DNA of 64,000 nt from contig JAILAN010000027.1 of NCBI GenBank assembly GCA_024681595.1, forward strand, positions 21,140-85,139, written 5' to 3'. Made by a program: the position numbers and the translations under genes. Shown here piece by piece: positions 18,270-26,875 of this stretch (the stretch's first letter is position 1; the number at the start of each line of letters is the position of its first letter). Source of the DNA: Lachnospiraceae bacterium. Lineage in GTDB: Bacteria; Bacillota; Clostridia; Lachnospirales; Lachnospiraceae. Under the pieces are notes generated by a model. The model ran no database searches. It saw only the letters and a program-made list of their open reading frames with translations, and was not told where the DNA came from.

Positions 18270-19978
18270 CAGGCTCTGGCATCAAATGAACTGTTTGAGA
18301 GAATCGGTACACCATTATCTTCATCCAGCATCTTTTCAAATACCGTTTTGGGGTCATCGTTATTTATAAATTCAGCATTCATGTTATATCCTCTTTTGGA
18401 CAACCGACTGTTCAGGATCTCAATATTCTCAGCAATCAGGTCCAACGCTGAATCATCCTTCAACATGAATCTGGTCTTTACGTTGTTTGATTCATTTAGT
18501 ACAACATGTACATCAACAGGTCCCAGATTATCCATATCAAGATGAAGAAGAGCCGATACTGTACCGTCATTATCGGCCAGTGATCTTTTGTTGGTATATA
18601 CGTATAGTTCCCCTGTCTTATTCTGATCATCGAATTTGAGTGGTATCTGAACGTAGTTGAATGTCTGATTCAGTTCGTTCATGAAATTTATATTTCCGGA
18701 CAGATTGCCTGCAGCCTGTGCCAGAGGAGTATTCGGTCTGTTCTCGGACTGAAGTGAATCCGTAAGGGTCTTGATCTGGGAATTCAGTCTATCATACAGT
18801 TCTCTGACGCTTCCTTCTTTGGCTACATCCTCGGGTTTTAACATCCATTGCTTTGACACTTCGTTTTTTAGAGCCTTAATGAATCCTTCACTTTTTATCA
18901 GATCAGAAACGGACTTAATGTCCTTGTCTTTAAGTTCAGCAGGATCTTTCTCCATCAGTTCTTTAAGCCTGTTATCAAGTACACGTATGGGATCAGAAAC
19001 AGAATCCTTAATGCTATTAAGATCCGTCAGATTCCGGCCCATATCAGCTTTTTCCGGGGATGATTTTTCATCTGAAGATATGGTTTGAGATCCCTCCTTA
19101 TCTGCAGTAATAGTATCACCCTTCGCCAAAATGGTCTTTTCGGTCATCTCCTGCTCACCGGTTTTAAGATCATTTATGCCATTTTCAGCCGAAGGATCAT
19201 TGGATCCGGCAATGATACTGTTTTCATGATCTGTCCCCGATATGACATCTTCAGTTAAACTGTCCTTTTCAGGGATCAATATGTCCAGTGTCTGTTTGAT
19301 AAATTCCAGCGCTTTGGCTGCATCTTCACCCTCAAGCAGCATAAGAGAGCTTTCGGTAAATGTTTCAGCTATATCGGTAAGAGAATTACTGATTGTATGC
19401 TCATAATTTTTATAATTTTCAAACTGCGACAGCATTTCTTCGTTTACCGGTATATTTAGTCTTTGAAGAACAGCTATGTCTTTGGGGTCAAAGGACGGAT
19501 ATTCATTGACTGTCTTTACCATATCCAGTAGTGAATCTTTGTCAACGCTAAGGCCTTCTTCCATCATTGACCTGACAACATACTGCGTCTGCGGATTGTC
19601 TGGAATTCCGGCAGCATTTAATGCATTTGAAATTGTTGAACTGGGATTCATATTGGCGAACAAAGGAGAAAGAGTGATATTTCCTTCTGAATTTCCTTTG
19701 ACCATAAAACTGAGATTCTGTCCGATAAGAGGCTGACTCATTCCCTCCAGTCTGGCCTGAATCATATTTCCTTCAGACAGTTGAAGTATGAGATTCCCTT
19801 CATTGAACCCTGCGACAGTACCCGACAGGCTGCTTCCCGGAGGAAGTGAACTCAATATATCCATGCCGCGTTGAATAGACGATGTCAGTTCATTTAGATT
19901 CTGAACCGTTTCGCCTGAGTTTTGAGTTAAATTATTGATCGCATTGTTGACCTGATTGAAGATCGATCCTATATTCAT
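18269..19978 (-). CDS. FliK-like hook-length-control-type protein (YlqG)
   Basis: 569 aa, largely hydrophilic with Ser/Asp/Glu-rich low complexity (230-330). A short beta-rich section near 55-105 (SLSGTVAGFNEGNLILQLSE) resembles the conserved N-terminal piece of YlqG. The C-terminus (about 440-545) has the FliK C-terminal fold: NYVQIPLKFDDQNKTGELYV, LHLDMDNLGPVDVHVVLN and LSKRGYNM. FliK switches export specificity by contacting the FlhB tail, and the next gene encodes just such a tail, so the two may interact. The start overlaps the rnhB stop by 4 bp (ATGA). Confidence 0.8.
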   Translation of the reverse strand: MNIGSIFNQVNNAINNLTQNSGETVQNLNELTSSIQRGMDILSSLPPGSSLSGTVAGFNEGNLILQLSEGNMIQARLEGMSQPLIGQNLSFMVKGNSEGNITLSPLFANMNPSSTISNALNAAGIPDNPQTQYVVRSMMEEGLSVDKDSLLDMVKTVNEYPSFDPKDIAVLQRLNIPVNEEMLSQFENYKNYEHTISNSLTDIAETFTESSLMLLEGEDAAKALEFIKQTLDILIPEKDSLTEDVISGTDHENSIIAGSNDPSAENGINDLKTGEQEMTEKTILAKGDTITADKEGSQTISSDEKSSPEKADMGRNLTDLNSIKDSVSDPIRVLDNRLKELMEKDPAELKDKDIKSVSDLIKSEGFIKALKNEVSKQWMLKPEDVAKEGSVRELYDRLNSQIKTLTDSLQSENRPNTPLAQAAGNLSGNINFMNELNQTFNYVQIPLKFDDQNKTGELYVYTNKRSLADNDGTVSALLHLDMDNLGPVDVHVVLNESNNVKTRFMLKDDSALDLIAENIEILNSRLSKRGYNMNAEFINNDDPKTVFEKMLDEDNGVPILSNSSFDARA

Positions 19979-20736
19979 ACAAAATTCCCGATAAAACTTC
20001 TCCTGTGTATAGGCGTAGGACCATATTTTTTTAATGCTGCAATATGCATCGCGCTTCCATATCCTTTGTTAGATGAAAAACCGTATTCAGGATATATCTC
20101 ATCATATTCGACCATGAGACGGTCTCTGGTCACCTTGGCAACTATACTGGCGGCAGCTATGGATATGCTCTTGGCATCTCCTTTAATAATTGGTATCTGA
20201 CGTATGTCTATCCCCGGAATGGTAACTGCATCATTAAGTAAAATATCCGGTTTTACGGGCAGTTTTGATACCGCTTCACGCATTGCCTCATATGTAGCGT
20301 TTAGGATATTAACGGTATCTATCCTTTCAGGACTGTTATAGCCCAAGCCAACCCCGACGGCTTTTTCCATGATCTTATCATAAAGCTCTTCTCTTTTTTT
20401 TTCGGTCAATTGCTTGGAATCATTTAGATACAATATGTCACAATCTTTGGGGAGAATAACGGCTCCGGCTACAACAGGCCCGGCCAGGGGTCCACGCCCT
20501 ACTTCATCAATTCCACAAATGAATTCAAATTCGGAATACTTTTTTTCATATTCCTTCATGATCTCAATCCTGGCAACTTCCTTTTCAAGGTCTGAGATCC
20601 TGCGTCCGGCCTTTTTTACAAGTTCCATGACCTGACTACGTTCATCAGATGAATATTCCGATATTAAATCAGGCAGCTCATCATATGATGCTGCCTTGAA
20701 TTCCGATCTTATGGCTGAAACACTTTTCTCATTCAT
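19975..20736 (-). CDS. rnhB: Ribonuclease HII
   Basis: Removes ribonucleotides and RNA-DNA hybrids from the genome. 253 aa with an N-terminal extension of about 70 residues typical of Firmicutes RnhB. Catalytic acidic residues are in CGIDEVGRGPLAGPVVAGA (Asp76-Glu77 region), with NDSKQLTEKKREELY, KGDAKSISIAAASIVAKVTRD and HRRSFI downstream. It starts one base after the stop of the first signal peptidase gene and overlaps the FliK-like gene, so it is in the middle of a tight operon. Confidence 0.97.
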   Translation of the reverse strand: MNEKSVSAIRSEFKAASYDELPDLISEYSSDERSQVMELVKKAGRRISDLEKEVARIEIMKEYEKKYSEFEFICGIDEVGRGPLAGPVVAGAVILPKDCDILYLNDSKQLTEKKREELYDKIMEKAVGVGLGYNSPERIDTVNILNATYEAMREAVSKLPVKPDILLNDAVTIPGIDIRQIPIIKGDAKSISIAAASIVAKVTRDRLMVEYDEIYPEYGFSSNKGYGSAMHIAALKKYGPTPIHRRSFIGNFV

Positions 20737-20737
20737 A

Positions 20738-21277
20738 CTACTGATGTTTGATCACTCCCATCTTAGCAAACGGAAAGACTCTCATAAACGCCTTTCCTAT
20801 GATAACACTCCGCTTGAGATTACCGACATTCGGATCTCTGGAATCCATGGAATTATTACGATTATCTCCCATCACGAAATATTCGTTGTTCCCTAATTTT
20901 ATAGGTTCATATGCAAGTCCAGGGTCCTTTATCGGTTCATTACCATAACCTTCTTCAAGTATCTCACCATCTATGTAGATATTCCCTTCTTCGTCGATAT
21001 AAACGGTTTCACCGGGAAGACCTATGACACGTTTGATGAAAAATGTGTTTGCCTCATATTTATAGGGAAAAACAACAATATCAAACCGCTCAGGATCATG
21101 AAGACGGTAAGACAGTTTATCAACGAGAAGATTATCCTTGTCAGTAAGCGTCGGGGACATGGACGAACCTATTACCGCAACCCTCTGGCCGACATATGTT
21201 ACGACCAGAAAAACTCCAACAAGAACAAGAAGCAGATATATACTTGTCAACAGCAGATCCTTAACTCTTTTATTCAT
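20738..21277 (-). CDS. lepB: Signal peptidase I (first copy)
   Basis: Membrane serine protease that removes signal peptides of Sec/Tat-exported proteins. 179 aa with one N-terminal helix (about 9-30). The catalytic Ser is in GSSMSPTL (about residue 38) and the general-base Lys in FFIKRVIGLPGE (about 79); the structural motif GDNRNNSMDSRD (box E) lies near 137-148. It follows rbgA by 8 bp. A second signal peptidase gene lies on the other side of rbgA; the two share the fold but differ clearly in sequence, so the duplication is not recent. Confidence 0.95.
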   Translation of the reverse strand: MNKRVKDLLLTSIYLLLVLVGVFLVVTYVGQRVAVIGSSMSPTLTDKDNLLVDKLSYRLHDPERFDIVVFPYKYEANTFFIKRVIGLPGETVYIDEEGNIYIDGEILEEGYGNEPIKDPGLAYEPIKLGNNEYFVMGDNRNNSMDSRDPNVGNLKRSVIIGKAFMRVFPFAKMGVIKHQ

Positions 21278-21285
21278 TATTACAC

Positions 21286-22131
21286 CTATGGTCTTTCAAG
21301 GCTGAACCTCCCGATACGCCCGCTTCGTATCTCATCCATAAAGATCAAAGCCATTCGTCCCGTATCAGGTTCATTTCCTTTTTTTTTGATATTTCTGATG
21401 ATCGACATATCAGATAATATATCAGCAGAACTTTTTGACAGATCAAGGTCCTGTCCAAAACGTCCGATAAGCAGGCCGGGATAATCCCTTTTGAATATAT
21501 CTATAGTATCAAGACACAGTTGTTCCATGTCAATGATATCATCATTGATCGTACCAAGTATCGCAAGTTTAAAACCAACAGATTCATCCTCGAATTTAGG
21601 CCACAAAATTCCGGGAGTATCAAGAAGATCAGCGCTTTTGCCAAGAGATATCCATTGTTTTCCGCGCGTTACTCCGGGTTTGTTCCCTGTCTTGGCTCCG
21701 GAACGCCCCGATACCGTATTTATGAATGTGGATTTTCCGACGTTGGGGATTCCGGCCACCATAACCCTGACAGGCCGTTGCATGATCCCTCTCTTTTTGT
21801 CCCGTTGAATCTTATCAGAACAGATTTCGGTTATAACACGATCAAAATTCTTAAGTGTTTTTTTATCCCTTGAAACAGCTTCGAGAACCTTAAATCCAAG
21901 TGAAGAATAATAAGATTTCCACTGATCGTTTGCCTGAGGATCAGACAGATCGGCTTTATTAAGAACAATGAGTCTTAGTTTGCCTTTAGCCAGAGTATCT
22001 ATATTGGGATTTTTGGAGCTCATAGGAGCTCTTGCATCCAAAAGTTCTATAACAAGGTCAATCAACTTTATGTCATTTTCCATACTGCGTATGGCTTTTG
22101 TCATATGACCCGGAAAATACTGATATGCCAT
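21286..22131 (-). CDS. rbgA: Ribosome biogenesis GTPase RbgA (YlqF)
   Basis: 281-aa circularly permuted GTPase needed for late 50S subunit assembly. Motifs occur in the permuted order: G4 LNKADLSD (about 57), then G1 GIPNVGKSTFIN (about 130), G2 TRGKQWI-like, and G3 DTPGILWP (about 175). The N-terminus YFPGHMTKA is typical. The C-terminal helical domain (about 190-275) is present. It is 8 bp after the second signal peptidase gene and belongs to the rplS-rbgA-rnhB neighbourhood seen across Firmicutes. Confidence 0.97.
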   Translation of the reverse strand: MAYQYFPGHMTKAIRSMENDIKLIDLVIELLDARAPMSSKNPNIDTLAKGKLRLIVLNKADLSDPQANDQWKSYYSSLGFKVLEAVSRDKKTLKNFDRVITEICSDKIQRDKKRGIMQRPVRVMVAGIPNVGKSTFINTVSGRSGAKTGNKPGVTRGKQWISLGKSADLLDTPGILWPKFEDESVGFKLAILGTINDDIIDMEQLCLDTIDIFKRDYPGLLIGRFGQDLDLSKSSADILSDMSIIRNIKKKGNEPDTGRMALIFMDEIRSGRIGRFSLERP

Positions 22132-22138
22132 GATCTTC

Positions 22139-22726
22139 CTATTTTACGAATCCAAACATTGATTCGCCTCTTGAATGTCTGAACCAGACTTTGCCAATTA
22201 TAGTATCTTTTTTAACAGCTCCGATATTACCGTTCCGGGAATCCTCCGAATTATTTCGGTTGTCACCGAGAACAAAATACTCATCGTTTCCAAGCAGGAA
22301 CTGAGAGGAAGCATCACCGGGGTCTGCTATGATATCAAAGTTTTCTTCTTCGTTATATCTGACTCCGTCAATATAAATATATCCGTCCATTATCTGGATT
22401 ACTTCTCCGGGGAGACCCACAACTCGTTTAACATAAATATGGGAATTTTCGTTTCCTTTGGGATAAAAACAAACAACATCCCCTCTCTTGGGAGAAAGAA
22501 GCCTGTATGCAAATCTGTTGATCAAGACAGTCTGGTTATTAACAAGACCGGGAGTCATCGAAGAACCGATAACTGTTGTTTTCATCCCATATGCAGCAAC
22601 TAAAACGACGGCAATAAGAACGGCCACAAAACAATAAAATACAGTTACCAGGATCTCTCTTATAATCTCACCCGATACTATCTTTTTCTTTTCGGCAAAA
22701 CTAAGCCCCTTATACCTGTTTTTCAT
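22139..22726 (-). CDS. lepB: Signal peptidase I (second copy)
   Basis: 195 aa. A basic N-terminus and one helix (about 25-45) are followed by the catalytic Ser in GSSMTPGL (about 57), the Lys in IYVKRVVGLPGE (about 100) and the box-E motif GDNRNNSEDSRNGN. It heads the lepB-rbgA-lepB-rnhB run, starting 102 bp after rplS, with GGAG 8 nt before the ATG. Two paralogues in one operon may split substrates or levels of expression; nothing in the sequence shows which is dominant. Confidence 0.95.
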   Translation of the reverse strand: MKNRYKGLSFAEKKKIVSGEIIREILVTVFYCFVAVLIAVVLVAAYGMKTTVIGSSMTPGLVNNQTVLINRFAYRLLSPKRGDVVCFYPKGNENSHIYVKRVVGLPGEVIQIMDGYIYIDGVRYNEEENFDIIADPGDASSQFLLGNDEYFVLGDNRNNSEDSRNGNIGAVKKDTIIGKVWFRHSRGESMFGFVK

Positions 22727-22754
22727 TGCTTACTCCATATTTTCAAATCAATAT

Positions 22755-22763
22755 ATTTTAGCA
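22755..22763 (-). promoter_or_regulatory. Extended -10 promoter for lepB-rbgA-lepB-rnhB
   Basis: Downstream of the rplS terminator, TGCTAAAAT gives an extended -10 (TG, one base, then TAAAAT, five of six to consensus). The -35 region would fall in the terminator U-tract and is poor. A start site about 22 nt before the GGAG-led ATG would follow. Reasonable place for a promoter because the upstream operon ends here. Confidence 0.45.
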
Positions 22764-22772
22764 TACAGCAAC

Positions 22773-22803
22773 AAAAAAATCGAGTGGGAAACCCACTCGA
22801 TTT
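22773..22803 (-). terminator. Rho-independent terminator after rplS
   Basis: A perfect 10-bp stem (ATCGAGTGGG / CCCACTCGAT) with a 3-nt loop is followed, reading leftwards, by seven Ts. It ends the ylxM-ffh-rpsP-khpA-rimM-trmD-rplS transcript. Confidence 0.93.
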
Positions 22804-22828
22804 AACAGATCATTCAAATCATACGAGA

Positions 22829-23173
22829 TTATCTTACAACCTCTTTTACCTTTGCAGCCTTGCCGACACGATCTCTGAGATAGAAAAGCTTAGCACGACG
22901 GACTTTACCTTTTCTAACCACTTCGACCTTCTCAACAAGGGGAGAATACAAGGGCCATGTCTTTTCAACGCCGACACCGTTTGATGTCTTTCTGACTGTA
23001 AATGTCTGTCTGGCACCGGTTCCCTGGATCTTTATAACAGTTCCTTCATAGATCTGTATTCTCTCGCGGTTACCTTCCTTGATCTTGCCATGTACCTTAA
23101 CGGTATCACCAACATTGAATTCATTGATTTCTTTTAATGCTTCGTTTTCGATCTCTCTGATAATATCACTCAT
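22829..23173 (-). CDS. rplS: 50S ribosomal protein L19
   Basis: 114 aa, normal size. It binds 23S rRNA at the subunit interface. Family marks are [42 protein letters not shown] and [17 protein letters not shown] (here [15 protein letters not shown]), ending in [27 protein letters not shown] precedes the ATG. It stands 91 bp after trmD; that gap may hold a leader or an internal promoter but I could not make out a convincing structure. A strong terminator follows. Confidence 0.98.
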   Translation of the reverse strand: MSDIIREIENEALKEINEFNVGDTVKVHGKIKEGNRERIQIYEGTVIKIQGTGARQTFTVRKTSNGVGVEKTWPLYSPLVEKVEVVRKGKVRRAKLFYLRDRVGKAAKVKEVVR

Positions 23174-23264
23174 CTTTTTTCTCCTTTATCCTTTAAACTT
23201 AAGATGTTCATACGTATATAAATACCAGAGGACCATCACGTTTTTAGACAACATTAATAAATTA

Positions 23265-24047
23265 TCATATGTCTTTATCATTTGCAAGTTTTTTTAATCT
23301 TTTTCGTTCTTTTTCTGCTTCCTTTCGGGCTTTTTTCTCTAATCTGATAAAATATTCCTCATGAGATGAAGCCCATTTATCGTAAAGATCAGGCCTTATT
23401 GTTCTTGTTCTTTCTATTGATTGCTCTAAACGCCATTCATCAACCTTTGCATGATCACCCGATAACAGGATAGAAGGAACCTTATCACCCATCCATTCCT
23501 CGGGCCTGGTATACTGAGGATATTCGATAAGATCCTCACTGAAGCTCTCCGATATGCCGGATTGTGAATTGCCCAAAACGCCCGGTATCAGCCTTGAAAT
23601 GCAATCCATTATACACAGAGCAGGAAGTTCTCCTCCGGTCAGAACAAAATCTCCGATAGAAATCCTGTCGGTAACGATCTTATTAAGAACTCTTTCATCT
23701 ATACCTTCATAGTGTCCGCATAAAATGACCAGTTCCTCCTCTTGCGAAAGTTCTCGCGCATAGCTCTGGTCAAATGTTTTTCCTGCAGGTGTAACATATA
23801 TTACCCGGGTATTTAAAGGAGTCCTCAGGCTCGAATATGCATCGTATACAGGTCCCGGCATCATCAGCATTCCGGCACCTCCACCATACGGATAATCATC
23901 TACGCTGTTATGAGCGTCCTTTGAAAAGTCACGGATATTAACAGTATTAAGTTCGATCAAACCTTCCCTGCAGGCCCGTCCGGTGATGCTGGTATTAAAA
24001 AAATCGGATATCTGCTCGGGAAATAAAGTCAAAACATCGAATTTCAT
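23265..24047 (-). CDS. trmD: tRNA (guanine37-N1)-methyltransferase
   Basis: Methylates G37 of tRNAs with S-adenosylmethionine to prevent frameshifting. About 260 aa from the chosen ATG (24047, MKFDVLTLFPE, the usual family start; longer frames begin with TTG or have poor spacing). The SPOUT trefoil-knot motifs are LCGHYEGIDERV and SIGDFVLTGGELP, and PYGGGAGMLM is the conserved N-terminal loop. The Lys/Glu-rich tail (RKEAEKERKRLKK) is slightly longer than average. It follows rimM closely (AGG in the rimM stop region), as in most bacteria. Confidence 0.97.
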   Translation of the reverse strand: MKFDVLTLFPEQISDFFNTSITGRACREGLIELNTVNIRDFSKDAHNSVDDYPYGGGAGMLMMPGPVYDAYSSLRTPLNTRVIYVTPAGKTFDQSYARELSQEEELVILCGHYEGIDERVLNKIVTDRISIGDFVLTGGELPALCIMDCISRLIPGVLGNSQSGISESFSEDLIEYPQYTRPEEWMGDKVPSILLSGDHAKVDEWRLEQSIERTRTIRPDLYDKWASSHEEYFIRLEKKARKEAEKERKRLKKLANDKDI

Positions 24048-24057
24048 GATCATTATC

Positions 24058-24579
24058 CTAAAGCAATCCGTCAAGCATCGTAAAATCTACTGTCCCGTTT
24101 TGAAGATCGATCCTGTTTATGCATTCTTTTATAGCCGGAAGCAGGACTTTTCTTTGATCAACAAGCGTAACTTCATAAACATCATTGGCGTTGCCGCTCA
24201 ATACATCGGTGATCTCGCCCTTATAGATACCGTCTGAGGATACTGCCCTAAGTCCGATAAGGTCTGAAATGAAAAATTCGTTTTCATCAAGATCCACGGC
24301 ATCTTTTCGCGTAACCATTATCGATGCGTTTTTTAATCCTTCAACGTCATTGATACTGCTATACTCTTTAAACTTTAATATGACCATCTGTTTGAAGAAC
24401 TTAACCTGCGATACCTCCAGTTCAAAAGATTCCCTGTCTGTGCGGATGATCACTTTTGACAGTTTCTTAAACCTGTTAACATCGTCAGTTGTCGGGTATA
24501 CCTTGACTTCACCCTTTATTCCGTGAGTGGTCGTTATTATACCGATCTGAAACAGATCGTCATCACTTATTATTTTCAT
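24058..24579 (-). CDS. rimM: Ribosome maturation factor RimM
   Basis: About 173 aa; assists maturation of the 30S head. N-terminal RimM domain with QIGIITTTHGIKGEVKVYP (about 10-28) and C-terminal PRC-barrel with ENEFFISDLIGLRA, GEITDVLSGNANDVYEV and KVLLPAIKECINRID. The ATG at 24579 is preferred to a TTG five codons upstream, which would sit one base from GGAGG. The GGAGG is 16 nt from the ATG and lies in the 3' arm of a hairpin (24595-24615), an unusual arrangement. Confidence 0.95.
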   Translation of the reverse strand: MKIISDDDLFQIGIITTTHGIKGEVKVYPTTDDVNRFKKLSKVIIRTDRESFELEVSQVKFFKQMVILKFKEYSSINDVEGLKNASIMVTRKDAVDLDENEFFISDLIGLRAVSSDGIYKGEITDVLSGNANDVYEVTLVDQRKVLLPAIKECINRIDLQNGTVDFTMLDGLL

Positions 24580-24594
24580 AATCTTAAAATACAA

Positions 24595-24615
24595 GCCTCC
24601 GGAAAACCCGGAGGC
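24595..24615 (-). promoter_or_regulatory. Hairpin between khpA and rimM carrying GGAGG
   Basis: A perfect 8-bp GC-rich stem (GCCTCCGG / CCGGAGGC) with a 5-nt loop begins right after the khpA stop. Downstream there is no U-tract (TTGTATTTTAAG), so it is not a good terminator. The GGAGG of its 3' arm is the only ribosome-site-like sequence before rimM. It could limit rimM translation or protect the upstream mRNA from 3' exonucleases. Confidence 0.5.
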
Positions 24616-24622
24616 CGGATGA

Positions 24623-24850
24623 TCAGATGATCTCTACATCAACTCTCTTATTGTCCTTCGATGAAGCTGCTTTTACAACGGAACGTATCGCTTTGGCGAT
24701 CCTGCCCTGTTTGCCGATAACTTTTCCCATATCGGATTCAGCAACATGAAGTTCGATAACAACATGTTTTCCGTCTTCTTTTTCTGAAACAGTAACTTCA
24801 TCCGGATGTTCAACGAGAGCCTTAGCTATAACTTCAACTAATTCTTTCAT
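24623..24850 (-). CDS. khpA: KH-domain RNA-binding protein KhpA (YlqC)
   Basis: 75-aa single KH domain. The conserved KH loop is AESDMGKVIGKQGRIAKAIR, with GKQG as the GxxG motif (about 47-50). In Gram-positive bacteria KhpA pairs with KhpB/EloR and affects elongation and division; the partner is not in the window. The gene sits between rpsP and rimM, its standard place. GGAGG is 9 nt before the ATG. Confidence 0.95.
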   Translation of the reverse strand: MKELVEVIAKALVEHPDEVTVSEKEDGKHVVIELHVAESDMGKVIGKQGRIAKAIRSVVKAASSKDNKRVDVEII

Positions 24851-24875
24851 TTTTCTTATCCTCCAGATAAAAAGA

Positions 24876-25121
24876 TTACTTTTCTATTCCAGCAAGCTTA
24901 AACAGTTTAGCAACAACATCTGTAGGCTGTGCACCGTTTGAGAGCCACTTTTTAGCCAGTTCCTCATCAACTTTAAATGTGCTGGGATCTGTATTGGGAT
25001 CGTATGTTCCGATCTCCTCAATAAATCTTCCGTCTCTGGGAGAACGGGAATCAGCAACTACTATCCTGTAGAAAGGAGCTTTCTTCTGACCCATTCTTCT
25101 TAATCTGATCTTTACTGCCAT
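24876..25121 (-). CDS. rpsP: 30S ribosomal protein S16
   Basis: 81 aa. Family start [29 protein letters not shown] sequence (only the motif is given here: KIRLRRMG and YRIVVADSR), with [12 protein letters not shown] and the C-terminal [13 protein letters not shown]. Assists 30S assembly near the 5' domain of 16S rRNA. GGAGG precedes the ATG. It starts 66 bp after ffh and leads into khpA, as in most Firmicutes. Confidence 0.98.
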   Translation of the reverse strand: MAVKIRLRRMGQKKAPFYRIVVADSRSPRDGRFIEEIGTYDPNTDPSTFKVDEELAKKWLSNGAQPTDVVAKLFKLAGIEK

Positions 25122-25187
25122 TTTTGTTTTCCTCCAATTATATAAAATATATTTAAATCCACTTAACGTGCGAATTTACGAAATCAT

Positions 25188-26555
25188 TCAGAAAGGAAAT
25201 CTCATTCCGCCGAGTCCGCCGAACATTCCTTTACCCTTTTTTCCACCGAGCATTCCGGGCATCTGTTTCATCATCTTCTGAGTCTGTTCAAACTGTTTGA
25301 CAAACCTGTTTACGACGGCTATATCAACACCGGCGCCTTTGGCGATCCTGCCTTTTCTTGGAAGAGACATGATCTTGGGATTGGCTCTTTCTTCCTTTGT
25401 CATACTGAGGATGATCGCTTCATTTCTCTTAAGATCATCTTCGTCAATGGCACCTTCAATATCCTTGGTTTTAAGTCCCATCCCGGGAAGCATTCCAAGG
25501 ATCGAAGACAGACCGCCCAGATTTTTCATCTGTTTCATGCTCTCAAGGTAATCATTATAGTCAAACTTTCCCTTTTTAAGGCGCGAAGCCATATCCTTTG
25601 AGGTTTCTTCATCAATATCAATAGATTCCTCAGCTTTTTCTATAAGGCTGAGTACATCCCCCATTCCCAGGATACGGTTAGCCATTCTGTCGGGATAAAA
25701 AGGTTCAAGATCTGTAAGCTTTTCTCCCATTCCGACGTAGAATATCGGTTTTTGAGTCACGGCTTTGACTGACAGAGCTGCACCGCCTCTGGCATCACCG
25801 TCCATCTTTGAAAGAATGACACCGTCAATGCCTATGCGTTCGTTGAAATCCCCTGCCACAGTAACAGCGTCCTGACCTGTCATTGCATCAACAACCAGTA
25901 TGGTCTGATGAACCTCAACATTCTTCTTAATGTTGACGAGTTCCTCCATCATCTCATCATCGATATGAAGACGTCCTGCAGTATCAAGTATCACTACATT
26001 ATTATCATTTTTTCTGGCATGCTCTATAGCCGCTTTGGCAATATCAACAGGCGAATTGGAATCTCCCATCTCAAAAACGGGAACACCGACCTTCTGTCCA
26101 TTGATCTGCAACTGTTTGATAGCTCCGGGTCTGTATATATCACACGCAACAAGCAGCGGTCTTTTGCCCTTCGTAAGCAGCCTTCCGGCAAGTTTGGCCG
26201 TAGCTGTTGTTTTACCGGCGCCCTGAAGACCGCACATCATTATGACGGTAGCAGCCTTGCCAGGCTGGAATTCGATCTCGGCATTTTCCGGTCCCATCAA
26301 TGATACCAGTTCATCATTAACTATCTTAACGACCATCTGGCCCGGATTAAGACCGTTTAAAACATCACTTCCGACAGCGCGTTCTTCGACACCTGATACA
26401 AACTGCTTGACCACCTTGAAGTTAACATCCGCTTCAAGTAAAGCCATCTTGACTTCTTTAAGGGCAGTCTTGACATCCTCCTGTGTCAGAAGTCCTTTTG
26501 ATCTGAGTTTCTTAAAAGCATTCTGCAGTTTATCGGTAAGTGACTCAAAGGCCAT
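25188..26555 (-). CDS. ffh: Signal recognition particle protein Ffh
   Basis: 455-aa SRP GTPase that binds signal sequences at the ribosome and delivers nascent chains to FtsY. The N domain is at 1-85, the G domain has GLQGAGKTT (about 108-116), DIYRPGA, DTAGRLHID, and LSKMDGDARGG. The M domain (from about 300) includes the 4.5S-RNA-binding motif RxxRIAKGAG (SLPRKGRIAKGAGVD) and a Met/Gly-rich C-terminus. It follows ylxM by 9 bp. The RNA partner (scRNA/4.5S) was not seen in this window. Confidence 0.98.
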   Translation of the reverse strand: MAFESLTDKLQNAFKKLRSKGLLTQEDVKTALKEVKMALLEADVNFKVVKQFVSGVEERAVGSDVLNGLNPGQMVVKIVNDELVSLMGPENAEIEFQPGKAATVIMMCGLQGAGKTTATAKLAGRLLTKGKRPLLVACDIYRPGAIKQLQINGQKVGVPVFEMGDSNSPVDIAKAAIEHARKNDNNVVILDTAGRLHIDDEMMEELVNIKKNVEVHQTILVVDAMTGQDAVTVAGDFNERIGIDGVILSKMDGDARGGAALSVKAVTQKPIFYVGMGEKLTDLEPFYPDRMANRILGMGDVLSLIEKAEESIDIDEETSKDMASRLKKGKFDYNDYLESMKQMKNLGGLSSILGMLPGMGLKTKDIEGAIDEDDLKRNEAIILSMTKEERANPKIMSLPRKGRIAKGAGVDIAVVNRFVKQFEQTQKMMKQMPGMLGGKKGKGMFGGLGGMRFPF

Positions 26556-26564
26556 AAATATATC

Positions 26565-26864
26565 CTATAACTGTCCTAAGATCAGTTCTTTTTCTTCTTT
26601 TGTCAGTTTATCATTGCATTCGACCTGTTGTTTTATCCTGTCAAACCTGGACACAAGGCCGAGTTTTTCTTCGTAATTGCCAAGAATATTATTGATTCGC
26701 TTTATCAAATCATGTGCACCCTGACGGGAAATGCCGTGATCCTGTGCTATCTCGGAAACCGACAGGTCATTATAAACCAGATCCTCGTAGATCTCTTTTT
26801 GATGATCCGTAAGGAGTTCTCCGTAGAAATCATAAAGCTTGCCGAGTTTGATAATATCTTCCAT
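26565..26864 (-). CDS. ylxM: YlxM family putative helix-turn-helix protein
   Basis: 99 aa, usual size. A sigma-70 region-4-like helix-turn-helix (ENDLSVSEIAQDHGISRQGAHDLIKR-like; key part DLSVSEIAQDHGISRQG at about 31-47) is visible. In streptococci YlxM modulates SRP; the gene always precedes ffh. It is the first gene after a terminator and has no ribosome site; its ATG lies only about 5 nt after the predicted transcription start, suggesting a near-leaderless mRNA. Confidence 0.93.
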   Translation of the reverse strand: MEDIIKLGKLYDFYGELLTDHQKEIYEDLVYNDLSVSEIAQDHGISRQGAHDLIKRINNILGNYEEKLGLVSRFDRIKQQVECNDKLTKEEKELILGQL

Positions 26865-26875
26865 AGCCGCAAATC

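Noticed and set aside
23174..23264. Possible L19 leader RNA upstream of rplS
   Set aside because: The 91-bp gap is a plausible place, but I could not identify a conserved stem pattern by eye.
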